Positions 1 to 6,287 of a stretch of 7,566 nucleotides of DNA are shown one piece after another. Below the pieces are notes generated by a model. That model saw only the letters and a list, made by a program, of their open reading frames with translations. It did no database searches and was not told the DNA's origin. Source of the stretch: MGIIb-Q1 sp964342465 (lineage in GTDB: Archaea > Thermoplasmatota > Poseidoniia > Poseidoniales > Thalassarchaeaceae). Every line of letters begins with the position of its first letter. The first letter of the stretch is position 1. The stretch is taken from NCBI GenBank assembly GCA_964342465.1, contig CAYFFQ010000034.1, forward strand, positions 1 through 7,566. Direction: 5' to 3'. A program made the position numbers and the translations under genes.

Positions 1-63
1 TGAAGCGCCTGAAAATTGACTCAACTCCCGACGACGGGTAATGCCTAGAATTCGTCTCCCCAA

Positions 64-165
64 GTGGTTCGGGAAGTTCTCAGGTAGCAGTTTCAATGTC
101 GGGGGAGCCATCTCGACAGCCGTCGCCCCCCGTCGTGGTTCGGGAAGTTCTCAGGTAGCAGTTTC
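64..165. repeat. Two-copy 31-bp direct repeat overlapping the deacylase 3' end
   Basis: Positions 64-94 and 135-165 are identical over 31 bp (both begin GTGGTTCGGG and end GCAGTTTC), separated by 40 bp, giving a period of 71 bp. The bases flanking each side differ, so the limits are sharp. The second copy contains the stop codon (TGA read from 153 to 151 on the minus strand) and the last codons of the deacylase; the first copy lies just downstream of that stop. Read on the minus strand, the last codons and stop are therefore repeated beyond the gene end. This could be a short duplication of the gene tail, a post-transcriptional processing element, or the end of a longer repeat array lying left of the window. 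Function is unknown; the identity itself is directly visible. Confidence 0.9.
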
Positions 166-1314
166 CGTCTCATCGAGGGTGGACCCATCCTCATCATCAA
201 TATCCTGTTCGGCCACCTCCGCATCACCGCATGGGACATCCACCCGACTCTCAGCCTCCTTGGCCAATATCTCCTGAATTTTCTTCTCACGCACGAAGAC
301 TATGTTGGCTATCGGGTCACCCTCCCTGACCAGTGGGGTCGTAGCAAGCCCAACGACATACCCATTGACTGGAGAAGTCACATCATCCACTCGCGCCCCG
401 AAGGGGTCGGTGATGTAGGCGATTGTTTCTCCTCGCGTGACCACTGCCCCACCATTGACCAAAGTGTGTAGAATACCCCCCGTTTGAGCGCGCACCCAAC
501 GGAACTTTCGCACAAGTATGCGCCACGCGGGCCGAATAACCTCTCTCTCCACCATTCCTAGGTGTGCTAGTACATTGAGAATACCCCTCACACCCCCCTC
601 CACCGCCGAGTTCTCAAACCTGTGTGAAGTACCGCTTTCGAGGAGGATTGTTGGAGTACCTGCATCAGTGGCGGTGCGTCTGACGCTGCCCTTCGGCCCC
701 TTGGAGTTCATGATGACCTTGGTGCCGAAGGCGCGGGCGATTTTTTTGCACTCGGGATTGTCCAAGTCGGCGCGAATCTGAGGGACATTCATGCGTGTTG
801 AGGGTGCAGTGTGAAGGTCTATGAGATAATCAGCAGGTTTCACAACTTTTTCCATGAGTGTGAAAGCGAGACGACGAGAACGATTTCCCACTTCTGAGCC
901 GGGGAAAAGGCGGTTGATGTCACGGTTGTCTGCGGTTCCGCGCGTTCCCATCATCATTCCCTCCACATTGACCACAGGGACGAGAATCAGAGTTCCCGAG
1001 AGTTCGGCTGGGTCAATCAGGTCATCGAGAGTATCGGGGAGGTGGTCGTCTCCAAAGATGAGGTGGTGGATGATTCCGGTTCCGTTCAGTTCGTCACCAT
1101 GCAGGGCTGCGATAACCGATAGGGTGGGTCCGGGATTTGCCCCGTGCAGGATTAGGACAGGGATGTCCGAACTCTGTCCGAGAGGGTCACTCCCGAATTT
1201 GAGCGAGGTCGTGTGGCGAGTGCCGGCTTCGACCATCTCGTCACCGAAAGGGTACGGCTCTCGCCTTTCCATCGTTGCTTCGGTGGGGGTCTCCCCTCTT
1301 TGACTATACGACAT
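151..1314 (-). CDS. Succinylglutamate desuccinylase/aspartoacylase family zinc deacylase (COG3608-like)
   Basis: Predicted cytoplasmic zinc hydrolase of the AstE/AspA branch of the M14 carboxypeptidase superfamily, which removes acyl groups from N-acylated amino acids or similar amides. Numbered from the ATG at 1314 (387 aa), it has the HGDE motif (zinc ligands His72 and Glu75), NRDINRLFPG at 130-139 (the NR pair binds substrate carboxylate in this family), DLHT with the third zinc ligand His168, and LLESG with the likely catalytic Glu226. Residues ~275-343 form the C-terminal beta domain with SPVNGYV (314-320), resembling a biotinyl/lipoyl-like barrel, as in longer COG3608 members. The last ~35 residues are acidic and low in complexity, probably disordered. 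The start is uncertain: a TTG directly precedes ATG 1314, neither has a Shine-Dalgarno, and an internal ATG at 1272 (15 codons in) would still leave the domain whole; leaderless translation is possible. No signal peptide or membrane segment is seen. The exact substrate cannot be told. It is divergent from rpa, so it is probably its own transcription unit. Confidence 0.9.
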   Translation of the reverse strand: MSYSQRGETPTEATMERREPYPFGDEMVEAGTRHTTSLKFGSDPLGQSSDIPVLILHGANPGPTLSVIAALHGDELNGTGIIHHLIFGDDHLPDTLDDLIDPAELSGTLILVPVVNVEGMMMGTRGTADNRDINRLFPGSEVGNRSRRLAFTLMEKVVKPADYLIDLHTAPSTRMNVPQIRADLDNPECKKIARAFGTKVIMNSKGPKGSVRRTATDAGTPTILLESGTSHRFENSAVEGGVRGILNVLAHLGMVEREVIRPAWRILVRKFRWVRAQTGGILHTLVNGGAVVTRGETIAYITDPFGARVDDVTSPVNGYVVGLATTPLVREGDPIANIVFVREKKIQEILAKEAESRVDVPCGDAEVAEQDIDDEDGSTLDETETAT

Positions 1315-1328
1315 CAATAGACGACTGA

Positions 1329-1661
1329 TGGCTGGCGATTCAGAGGTTTAGGTGCGCGGCGCGGTTTGAGTACCGATAGCATTCAACACAACCGATTGTC
1401 GGCGAGAGTGGCCGTCGGAGCGACCACCGGTCTCATCATGTCGCGATGGCATTCAACACAACCGATTGTCGGCGATTCAGAGGTTTAGGTGCGCGGCGCG
1501 GTTTGAGTACCGATAGCATTCAACACAACCGATTGTCGGCGAGAGTGGCCGTCGGAGCGACCACCGGTCTCATCATGTCGCGATGGCATTCAACACAACC
1601 GATTGTCGGCGATTCAGGAGTTGAGGGGGTGCGGAGGGGCAACAGGTGGCTGGCGATTCAG
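1329..1661. repeat. 137-bp perfect tandem duplication with nested ~27-bp repeats
   Basis: Positions 1334-1470 and 1471-1607 are identical over 137 bp, and a third copy starts at 1608 but stops after 10 bp. Inside each unit a second repeat occurs twice, so four copies are seen at 1379-1405, 1449-1475, 1516-1542 and 1586-1612 (starts 70, 67 and 70 bp apart). Five more bases upstream match with one A/G difference, giving ~32 bp. Every copy carries the dyad CCGA-TTG-TCGG; each 137-bp unit also has GACC-ACC-GGTC (1422-1432, 1559-1569). A 15-mer, TGGCTGGCGATTCAG, lies at each outer edge (1329-1343 and 1647-1661). The array fills the left half of the region between the divergent deacylase and rpa genes. 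No convincing protein is encoded. It could bind a regulator or an initiator-type protein, or be an expanding tandem repeat; none of this is shown by the sequence. Confidence 0.92.
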
Positions 1662-1714
1662 GGTTGTCAGCTCGGTGATTCACGAATTCGCTAGGGTGGC
1701 TCGCCGGTGGAAAT

Positions 1715-1742
1715 CCGAAAATATTCCCTTAACCTTATACAC
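1715..1742 (+). promoter_or_regulatory. Possible archaeal BRE/TATA promoter for the rpa operon
   Basis: An AT-rich island stands out in an otherwise GC-rich intergenic region: CCGAAAATATT at 1715-1725, followed by a second AT-rich patch at 1729-1740 (TTAACCTTATAC). The purine-rich CCGAAA before ATATT fits the archaeal BRE-plus-TATA arrangement. Archaeal transcription would start ~25 bp downstream, near 1745-1755, leaving a leader of ~160 nt before the RPA start. This is pattern-based inference; no transcript evidence is available. Confidence 0.35.
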
Positions 1743-1766
1743 CTCGGGCGCTCGCTGTGATTTCCC

Positions 1767-1914
1767 GGAGGTGATGGAGTGCAGAGTCTTCCCCAACCAG
1801 CACGCCAGACCGTCACCCCGTTTGCGTCCCTTCGTAGTCGGTCGCATCCGGTGCGGTCTGAATTGGTTGGCCAACTCGCACCCGTTTGACCTCCGCTGAT
1901 GTGAGGAGTTGCGG
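1767..1914 (+). promoter_or_regulatory. Candidate rpa leader: strong Shine-Dalgarno, short ORF, hairpin and palindrome
   Basis: Several elements lie together. GGAGGTGAT at 1767-1775 is a full complement of the common 16S rRNA 3' end. It precedes a GTG at 1779 that opens a 36-codon frame (stop 1887-1889) and abuts an ATG at 1774 that opens a 41-codon frame (stop 1897-1899). Neither peptide resembles a known family. GGTCGCA (1840-1846) can pair with TGCGGTC (1852-1858) as an RNA hairpin with two G·U pairs and a 5-nt loop. GTTGGCCAAC (1866-1875) is a perfect 10-bp palindrome. The rpa Shine-Dalgarno GAGGAG follows at 1903-1908. A leader peptide or autoregulatory site is possible but unproven. Confidence 0.3.
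1903..1908 (+). promoter_or_regulatory. Shine-Dalgarno of rpa, fixing the ATG 1915 start
   Basis: GAGGAG sits 6 nt before ATG 1915. The in-frame TTG at 1909 directly abuts the motif and is therefore too close to be used, so the ATG two codons later is the likely start. Confidence 0.7.
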
Positions 1915-3609
1915 ATGGCTGATGATGAGATTGACGAGTATGTGAAGAGGGTGCTGGAACAGGCGCCTGATGCCGACAGAGAGGCGGTGCGAGCCGAGTT
2001 TGAGAAGTACCAAGATGATTTTCTGCTTCCCCCGAAGGATGCGTTTCGCTCTGTTGCAAGGCGATTTGAAGTCAGTGAAGAAGCCGTCCAAGACGCCGCC
2101 CGCGCCGCCTTCCGCGCTACCAAGAAGGTGGACCGATTTTCCGAGTTGTCTTCTGACGACAGCAATGTCAGCATAGAGGTGAAGGTCGTCTCTTATGTTC
2201 CACGCGTGCAGATGGTTCGCGGCGAAGAGAAGCAGATCGCTTTCGGCTGGATTGACGACAACCCCTACTCCGAGGCCGGTGCCTCAGAGAGATGGGATTA
2301 CAAGGACTGGGGCAGCCATTCAGACAACCTCGCTCCCGGCTCAGTGGTGCGACTCGAGGGAGTAACGGTCAATGAGTGGAAAGGCAAGAAGTCAATCAAT
2401 ATCAATCGTAGCAGCAGGGTCGTCGTCCTTGAAGAGGGTGGCCCAGCAGTCTCGGTGGCGACCAGTGACCCAGTGACTATTGAGACGGCGAACAAGATGG
2501 ACGGCTTCGTCACGCTCGTCGGCAGAGTGATGTCAGCCACCCCCCAGACCATTTCCAAGAAGGATGGCTCCGGAGACCTGAACATCGTTAAGGGGAAGTT
2601 GGCGGATACGACTGGCGCAATCGGATTCGTCAGTTGGGGTGACTTTGACCATCCAGTCGGGACCTTGTTGCGCATAGAGGGTGCGAACATCCGTCGTTTC
2701 CGGGACACGCCTGAACTGAACATCTCCGACCGAACCAAGGTCGAGGTTTTCCATGACAGCAACTTCGCCACCAATGATGCACTCGAAGAGGCGATGAACC
2801 TCGATATCGCTCGCTTGAGGGATGGCACGAGAGATGCATCTCTCACCGTTCAGGTGGTAAGTTGGGAGAGACGCAGTTTCACCAATTCGGAAGGAGAAGA
2901 GAAGTCGTTGTGGGGTGGTGAGGTCGTTGATGCCACCGGACGATGTCGCATGACCGCTTGGCAGGAATTGCCCTTTGAGGGGGGGTCGCTCCCCGCCTTC
3001 CTCGCCTTGTCAGGTGTGAGAGTACGCTCTTGGCAGGGGACACCGGACATCACCATCGACAACGCAGAACAGGTTGAGGTTCTCTCATCAGCACCTTGGG
3101 AAGCGATTGATGCGGCTCATCATTTCGTCAGCAAGGATTTGGGGGAAATCTTGAGTGGCGGTTCGCTCAACGGGGTTGAGACTTGCGGCAACATCGTCTC
3201 AGTCAGGGACGACAGCGGAATCATCTACCGATGCCCTGAATGTCGACGAGTCCTGAGGGACCATGCTTGTGCAGACCACGGCACTGTTGAGGGGATGCGT
3301 GACCTACGGCTCCGCATGGTGATTGATGACGGGGCGAGCAGCGCTTCACTTCTTTTCAATCGAGAAGCGAGTGAAGGATATCTCGACAAGTCGATTGACA
3401 AGGTTGCCGCCCAGATTGACCAAGAAGGAAGAGAGGCATTTGTCGAATCTCTCCGCACCGCTCTGCTCGGCAGAAGGGTATGTGTGCAGGGGCGCTGCCT
3501 TGTTGATGAGCAGGGGGGAATGTTCCTCGCCGCCGCAATCGACGTTGACGATTCTCCACCCGACGAGAGAGCGCGAGTGGTCAGAGCGAAGTGGGGGGTG
3601 GCAGTTTGA
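1915..3609 (+). CDS. rpa: Replication protein A (RPA), multi-OB-fold single-stranded DNA-binding protein with zinc finger
   Basis: Archaeal RPA large-subunit homologue (COG1599 type, 564 aa), which coats and protects single-stranded DNA in replication, repair and recombination. The N-terminal ~70 residues are helical and acidic, like the N-terminal helical region of euryarchaeal RPAs. Three OB-fold segments follow, at ~86-172, ~195-280 and ~307-390, each with the usual pattern of a strand, a Gly-rich turn and a G-x-x-V/I-x-x-W/F-R/K-G-x-x-x-I motif (for example VNEWKGKKSININ at 152-164 and VRSWQGTPDITI at 369-380). The C-terminal domain, ~420-545, is an OB fold carrying a zinc finger with Cys440, Cys443, Cys452 and His455 (C-x2-C-x8-C-x2-H), a hallmark of the family. 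The start is set by the GAGGAG at 1903-1908. The gene overlaps the next one at the stop codon, so the two are probably translationally coupled. Length and domain order look complete. Confidence 0.95.
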   Translation: MADDEIDEYVKRVLEQAPDADREAVRAEFEKYQDDFLLPPKDAFRSVARRFEVSEEAVQDAARAAFRATKKVDRFSELSSDDSNVSIEVKVVSYVPRVQMVRGEEKQIAFGWIDDNPYSEAGASERWDYKDWGSHSDNLAPGSVVRLEGVTVNEWKGKKSININRSSRVVVLEEGGPAVSVATSDPVTIETANKMDGFVTLVGRVMSATPQTISKKDGSGDLNIVKGKLADTTGAIGFVSWGDFDHPVGTLLRIEGANIRRFRDTPELNISDRTKVEVFHDSNFATNDALEEAMNLDIARLRDGTRDASLTVQVVSWERRSFTNSEGEEKSLWGGEVVDATGRCRMTAWQELPFEGGSLPAFLALSGVRVRSWQGTPDITIDNAEQVEVLSSAPWEAIDAAHHFVSKDLGEILSGGSLNGVETCGNIVSVRDDSGIIYRCPECRRVLRDHACADHGTVEGMRDLRLRMVIDDGASSASLLFNREASEGYLDKSIDKVAAQIDQEGREAFVESLRTALLGRRVCVQGRCLVDEQGGMFLAAAIDVDDSPPDERARVVRAKWGVAV

Positions 3610-4523
3610 GCAACCCGAGGAGGCAACCGGCGATTCGGCTGTTGGCGCGCGAATACTTCGAATCCGACCTCGTAGAGCGCGGGTCTGGTGAATTTGACCC
3701 CACCTTTGTCATCACGAAACTCGGTGCCAAGGTGAACCGGATGTTGGTGGCAGGCCTTCTTGAGCGCATGGAGCGCAGAGAAGGTGAGAGTGGGGCAAAC
3801 TACCGCGGCTCGGTACGTGACCCGAGCGGCCTGCACATGTTCAATGTCGGCTCATTCCAACCAGAACTACATGTTCGGATGGAAGAATTGCTCGCTAGAT
3901 ATGAGAGGAACGCCGAGCCGATTCTGCTGTTGGTGGTCGGCAAGGCGAGCCCCTATCAATCGGATGACGGTGGTGTATTCACCGGCATGCGCGTGGAAGA
4001 TTTCTGCATCACCGATAGCACCGGTTATGCAAACTGGCTTGTCGACGCGGCTGATGCGACTCTTCGCCGTATTGACTTCTTCCAGAAGAGTCAGGAACTC
4101 GATGCTACGGTGGAAACATTCAGGCAGGCAGGGGTCGCAGAAGACCTCATTTCGGGCCTGATTTCAGCCCGCGGCCACTACTCATCCGTCGATTCGGATG
4201 TCTACATGATGTCTGTCCTTACAGCCCTTGACCGTGCAGAGGGCAATCTCTCATCGCTCGCCACACCTGAACCGGCTCCGGATGGTGGCGAAGAAACCGA
4301 TGGTGAGCAGGGGGCAGGCGAGAGTCAGGTCAAGGATTGGATTTGCGAATACCTCGTCGCCAACGACCCCGGCGATGGAGTCGCCTATGATGCCATCATG
4401 GCCGACCTCGCAGGTCGCGGTGTGAATCGAGCGAGTGGAGAAGCGGCGATGGACACCCTTCTCGACGAAGGAATGGTCTTTGAAGAGTCGTTTGGATTCA
4501 TCCGCCACATCGATGCTGAGTGA
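3606..4523 (+). CDS. rpap: RPA-associated protein (COG3390 family)
   Basis: Partner protein encoded next to RPA in many Euryarchaeota; in haloarchaea such proteins act with RPA on single-stranded DNA. The 305-aa product (from TTG 3606) has the family's N-terminal OB-like domain: an opening AIRLLAREYFESD (9-21), a KVNRMLVAGLL segment (42-52), YRGSVRDPSG (66-75) then GSFQPE (82-87), and LLLVVGKASPY (107-117). A helical stretch follows (~145-215) containing TLRRID, then an acidic Gly/Glu linker (~220-242) and a C-terminal ~60-residue segment that looks like a winged-helix domain. The TTG overlaps the TGA of rpa and has the purine-rich GGGGGGTG six nt before it. A GTG at 3591 would add five residues (GGGS-rich, not family-like), so I prefer TTG. 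No phosphoesterase gene, the third member of some haloarchaeal rpa operons, follows here. Confidence 0.9.
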   Translation: MSNPRRQPAIRLLAREYFESDLVERGSGEFDPTFVITKLGAKVNRMLVAGLLERMERREGESGANYRGSVRDPSGLHMFNVGSFQPELHVRMEELLARYERNAEPILLLVVGKASPYQSDDGGVFTGMRVEDFCITDSTGYANWLVDAADATLRRIDFFQKSQELDATVETFRQAGVAEDLISGLISARGHYSSVDSDVYMMSVLTALDRAEGNLSSLATPEPAPDGGEETDGEQGAGESQVKDWICEYLVANDPGDGVAYDAIMADLAGRGVNRASGEAAMDTLLDEGMVFEESFGFIRHIDAE

Positions 4524-4580
4524 ATCAGTAGACGCGCTACCTTCAATTAGCGGGCAGTATGTGTGACAACCGAGGGATAA

Positions 4581-4928
4581 GTGGTGGCGAGCGGTATTTC
4601 CTGCTTCATTCGGTCATTGGAGGGTTCATGGCTTCAGTTGGATGGATGTGGTGTCAATCTTGAGATCAGACGAAGGTATCAGCGGGAAATCGCCCGCGAT
4701 GGGGAAGGTGACGACCTTATCGACCAAGGCTCGGAGAGCATGGAGTTCACCATCTGCGGAAGAATGGAGTCATCGACCTATCTGAAGGCCCTCGAGATAT
4801 TCCGCTCGGGAACCTGCTGGTTCATCGACCCGTTTGAGGAGCGGGAGATGAAAGCGTGCTTCGCCCGCATCCGTTTTGATAGCGATGGCGGCGATTTTGA
4901 ATTCCTCCTCATCGAGGATGTAGTCTGA
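4581..4928 (+). CDS. Hypothetical 115-aa protein at the head of the pilus-motor gene cluster
   Basis: I do not recognise this gene with confidence. It starts at GTG 4581 or GTG 4584, with GAGGG at 4572-4576 as Shine-Dalgarno; there is no ATG until codon 54. The product is soluble, with no signal peptide or membrane segment, five cysteines (8, 23, 59, 79, 93) and a probably beta-rich layout: LDGCGVNLEIRRRY (20-33), SMEFTICGRM (53-62), a short helix YLKALEIFRSG (67-77), then alternating strands to the acidic C-terminus. The pattern of a DG-start strand, a charged hairpin, a strand ending in G, a helix of small loci and a final strand is reminiscent of small tail-type structural proteins of phages and viruses, but that is a weak visual likeness only. 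It lies 16 nt before the first platform gene, so co-transcription with the filament motor is likely and suggests an accessory role. Confidence 0.7.
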   Translation: MVASGISCFIRSLEGSWLQLDGCGVNLEIRRRYQREIARDGEGDDLIDQGSESMEFTICGRMESSTYLKALEIFRSGTCWFIDPFEEREMKACFARIRFDSDGGDFEFLLIEDVV

Positions 4929-4944
4929 GAAGGAACTGGTCGAG

Positions 4945-5523
4945 ATGGGTGCTCAAGAAGAGGATGTGAACCTCATTTACGCTCTGCGCGGCGTTCAGGT
5001 CCTCATCGGAGCCGGAGTCGGATTGGAGGCAACCATGGCCCATATCGCCAAGGGTGGTTACGGCCGCATCACAACCGATTTTAACAATGCTCTGACGGGA
5101 GTCAATTCCGGTCAGAGATTGGAAGACGAATTGAGGCGATTGATTCAAGCGGCGAAGAGCGATGACTACCGACGGCTACTCAATTCGATGCTCACCAATG
5201 TGGTCTCGAACACAGATTTGGTCGCCTCCCTCGAACAACAGGCGATTAGAGCAGAGGAGAACAGGAACGACCGCCTCAAGCGATATGTCGAGGACCTTTC
5301 CGGCCTCCCTGAGAAATCTCTGATTCTCGGGTTTCTCTCACCTCTCGTTTTCGGTCTGTTGGCCATCACACCATTCCTCTTCGCGGGACTGTCCGGCCTT
5401 CCTGGAATGTCTGTGCCCTCCGCCGAGACAACCTCATTTCTCTACATGGGTGGTCTGGTGGTGACCATGGTCCTCCTCTTCTTCATGCTCTTGGGGGCGA
5501 AGGCGAAAGAACCAGGGGTGTGA
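4945..5523 (+). CDS. T2SF/GspF-fold membrane platform protein, first half (TadB/FlaJ-like)
   Basis: Likely inner platform component of a type IV filament machine, the membrane base on which the ATPase acts. The 192-aa protein starts at ATG 4945, with AAGGA at 4930-4934. Residues ~8-115 form a cytoplasmic helical bundle of the T2SF kind: YALRGVQVLIGAGVGLEATM (12-31) is the typical first helix with its Gly-rich turn, followed by FNNALTGVNSGQRLEDELRRL (46-66) and a charged helix LEQQAIRAEENRNDRLKRYVE (96-116). Two hydrophobic segments follow, ~126-148 (SLILGFLSPLVFGLLAITPF) and ~165-185. It lacks the N-terminal membrane helices usual in TadB or full-length FlaJ and is well short of them, so it is a compact half-platform. 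It overlaps or nearly abuts the next gene, which supplies a second T2SF domain. Family assignment is good; the choice between Tad-like and archaellum-like is inference. Confidence 0.85.
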   Translation: MGAQEEDVNLIYALRGVQVLIGAGVGLEATMAHIAKGGYGRITTDFNNALTGVNSGQRLEDELRRLIQAAKSDDYRRLLNSMLTNVVSNTDLVASLEQQAIRAEENRNDRLKRYVEDLSGLPEKSLILGFLSPLVFGLLAITPFLFAGLSGLPGMSVPSAETTSFLYMGGLVVTMVLLFFMLLGAKAKEPGV

Positions 5524-6275
5524 AGATGGCTATCGGGTTGGCGGGGTCTCTTGATATGGTGACCGACTCATTCATGATGTCGGTTCTGGTTCCAATCACC
5601 ATTCTCGGTATTGGCGGCGGCCTGCCATTCCTGTTGGAGCGCCGCCGCCTAGATCGCCTCAACTCCTCCCTGCCAGAACTATTGGAGGGCATTTCGACAT
5701 CTCTAGGCGCGGGATTGGGTCTACAGCAGTCAATCAACTCGATGGCGTTACAACGAGACGACCAACTCGGGCATCTATTGCGCCGAGCAGTTGCCCGTTC
5801 GAAAGTCACAACATTCAATGCGGCAATGTCGGAATTTGCTCTCGACACCCGTTCACCGACGATACAGAGAGCGATGAATCTTCTTCAGACGGCGGATGAG
5901 AACGAAGCACCACTACAGGATGTGACCTTCTCGATGGCTATGGAGTATGACCGTCTCCTACGTCTCAAGAAGAAGCGGGAGATGGACTTGAAGGGGAAGG
6001 CGTACCAGTTGATAGGGATGATGTGCTTCCTCCTACCGGCGATTATCGGTCTCATGTTCGGCCTATTCGCCGGACCGACATCTGGAATACCGATGCTGGA
6101 ATTCCATCCGGTGATGATGCTATTCTTGGCCGCCACCTCGGTATTCTCGATATTCGCCTCGGCAATCATGTTGGGTCGGTCACTCACCTCGGCGGTGTGG
6201 TGGATACCACTATGGGCGCTGATTTCACAGGTCCTCTACATGGGGTCTTATCTACTGTCATCGTTGTTCGTATAG
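5520..6275 (+). CDS. T2SF/GspF-fold membrane platform protein, second half (TadC/FlaJ-like)
   Basis: Second platform subunit, expected to assemble with the preceding protein in the membrane and contact the ATPase. The 251-aa product has an N-terminal membrane helix (~17-38), then a cytoplasmic T2SF domain with LPELLEGISTSLGAGLGLQQ (51-70), the classic GspF/TadC helix-turn motif, followed by helices through ~155 that end in a basic cluster (RLKKKREMDLKGK). Three more membrane segments follow at ~163-184, ~196-218 and ~225-249. The start is either GTG 5520, which overlaps the upstream TGA as GTGA, or ATG 5526, which gives 249 aa; GGGGTG just upstream is too close to ATG 5526 to be a clean Shine-Dalgarno. 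Either way the coupling to the previous gene is tight. Together the pair would roughly equal one somewhat short FlaJ-like chain. Confidence 0.88.
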   Translation: MKMAIGLAGSLDMVTDSFMMSVLVPITILGIGGGLPFLLERRRLDRLNSSLPELLEGISTSLGAGLGLQQSINSMALQRDDQLGHLLRRAVARSKVTTFNAAMSEFALDTRSPTIQRAMNLLQTADENEAPLQDVTFSMAMEYDRLLRLKKKREMDLKGKAYQLIGMMCFLLPAIIGLMFGLFAGPTSGIPMLEFHPVMMLFLAATSVFSIFASAIMLGRSLTSAVWWIPLWALISQVLYMGSYLLSSLFV

Positions 6276-6280
6276 GGAGG
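6275..6280 (+). promoter_or_regulatory. Shine-Dalgarno of the secretion ATPase gene
   Basis: GGGAGG starts on the last base of the upstream TAG stop and lies 7 nt before ATG 6288. The in-frame TTG at 6282 is only one base away, so the ATG is the supported start. Confidence 0.75.
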
Positions 6281-6287
6281 ATTGGGT

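Noticed and set aside
27..38. CCCG-ACGA-CGGG inverted repeat near the window start
   Set aside because: Four-bp arms are expected by chance in GC-rich DNA and no T-tract or gene end is seen beside it.
41..277. 78-codon plus-strand frame at the left end
   Set aside because: Most of it is antisense to the deacylase tail and its Ser-rich sequence arises from the acidic low-complexity codons on the other strand.
1374..1612. Possible CRISPR array (four ~27-32-bp repeats with ~35-43-bp spacers)
   Set aside because: The first and third spacers are identical because the whole 137-bp block is duplicated, one repeat end has a mismatch, and no cas gene or AT-rich leader is present in the window. A simple tandem duplication explains it better.
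1446..1694. 82-codon plus-strand frame through the tandem repeat
   Set aside because: The frame simply translates the repeats, with no Shine-Dalgarno or protein-like pattern.
1680..2174. 164-codon minus-strand frame covering the rpa leader and 5' end
   Set aside because: It opposes the RPA N-terminus, has a Ser/Arg-rich unstructured composition, and lacks a clear ribosome binding site.
3225..3836. 203-codon minus-strand frame across the rpa/rpap junction
   Set aside because: It overlaps two well-supported plus-strand genes, including the RPA zinc finger, and shows no family features.
4535..4552. Small hairpin CGCTA/TAGCG as a terminator after the rpa operon
   Set aside because: Only five pairs with an 8-nt loop and no following T-run; archaeal termination normally depends on T-rich stretches, so there is no real support.
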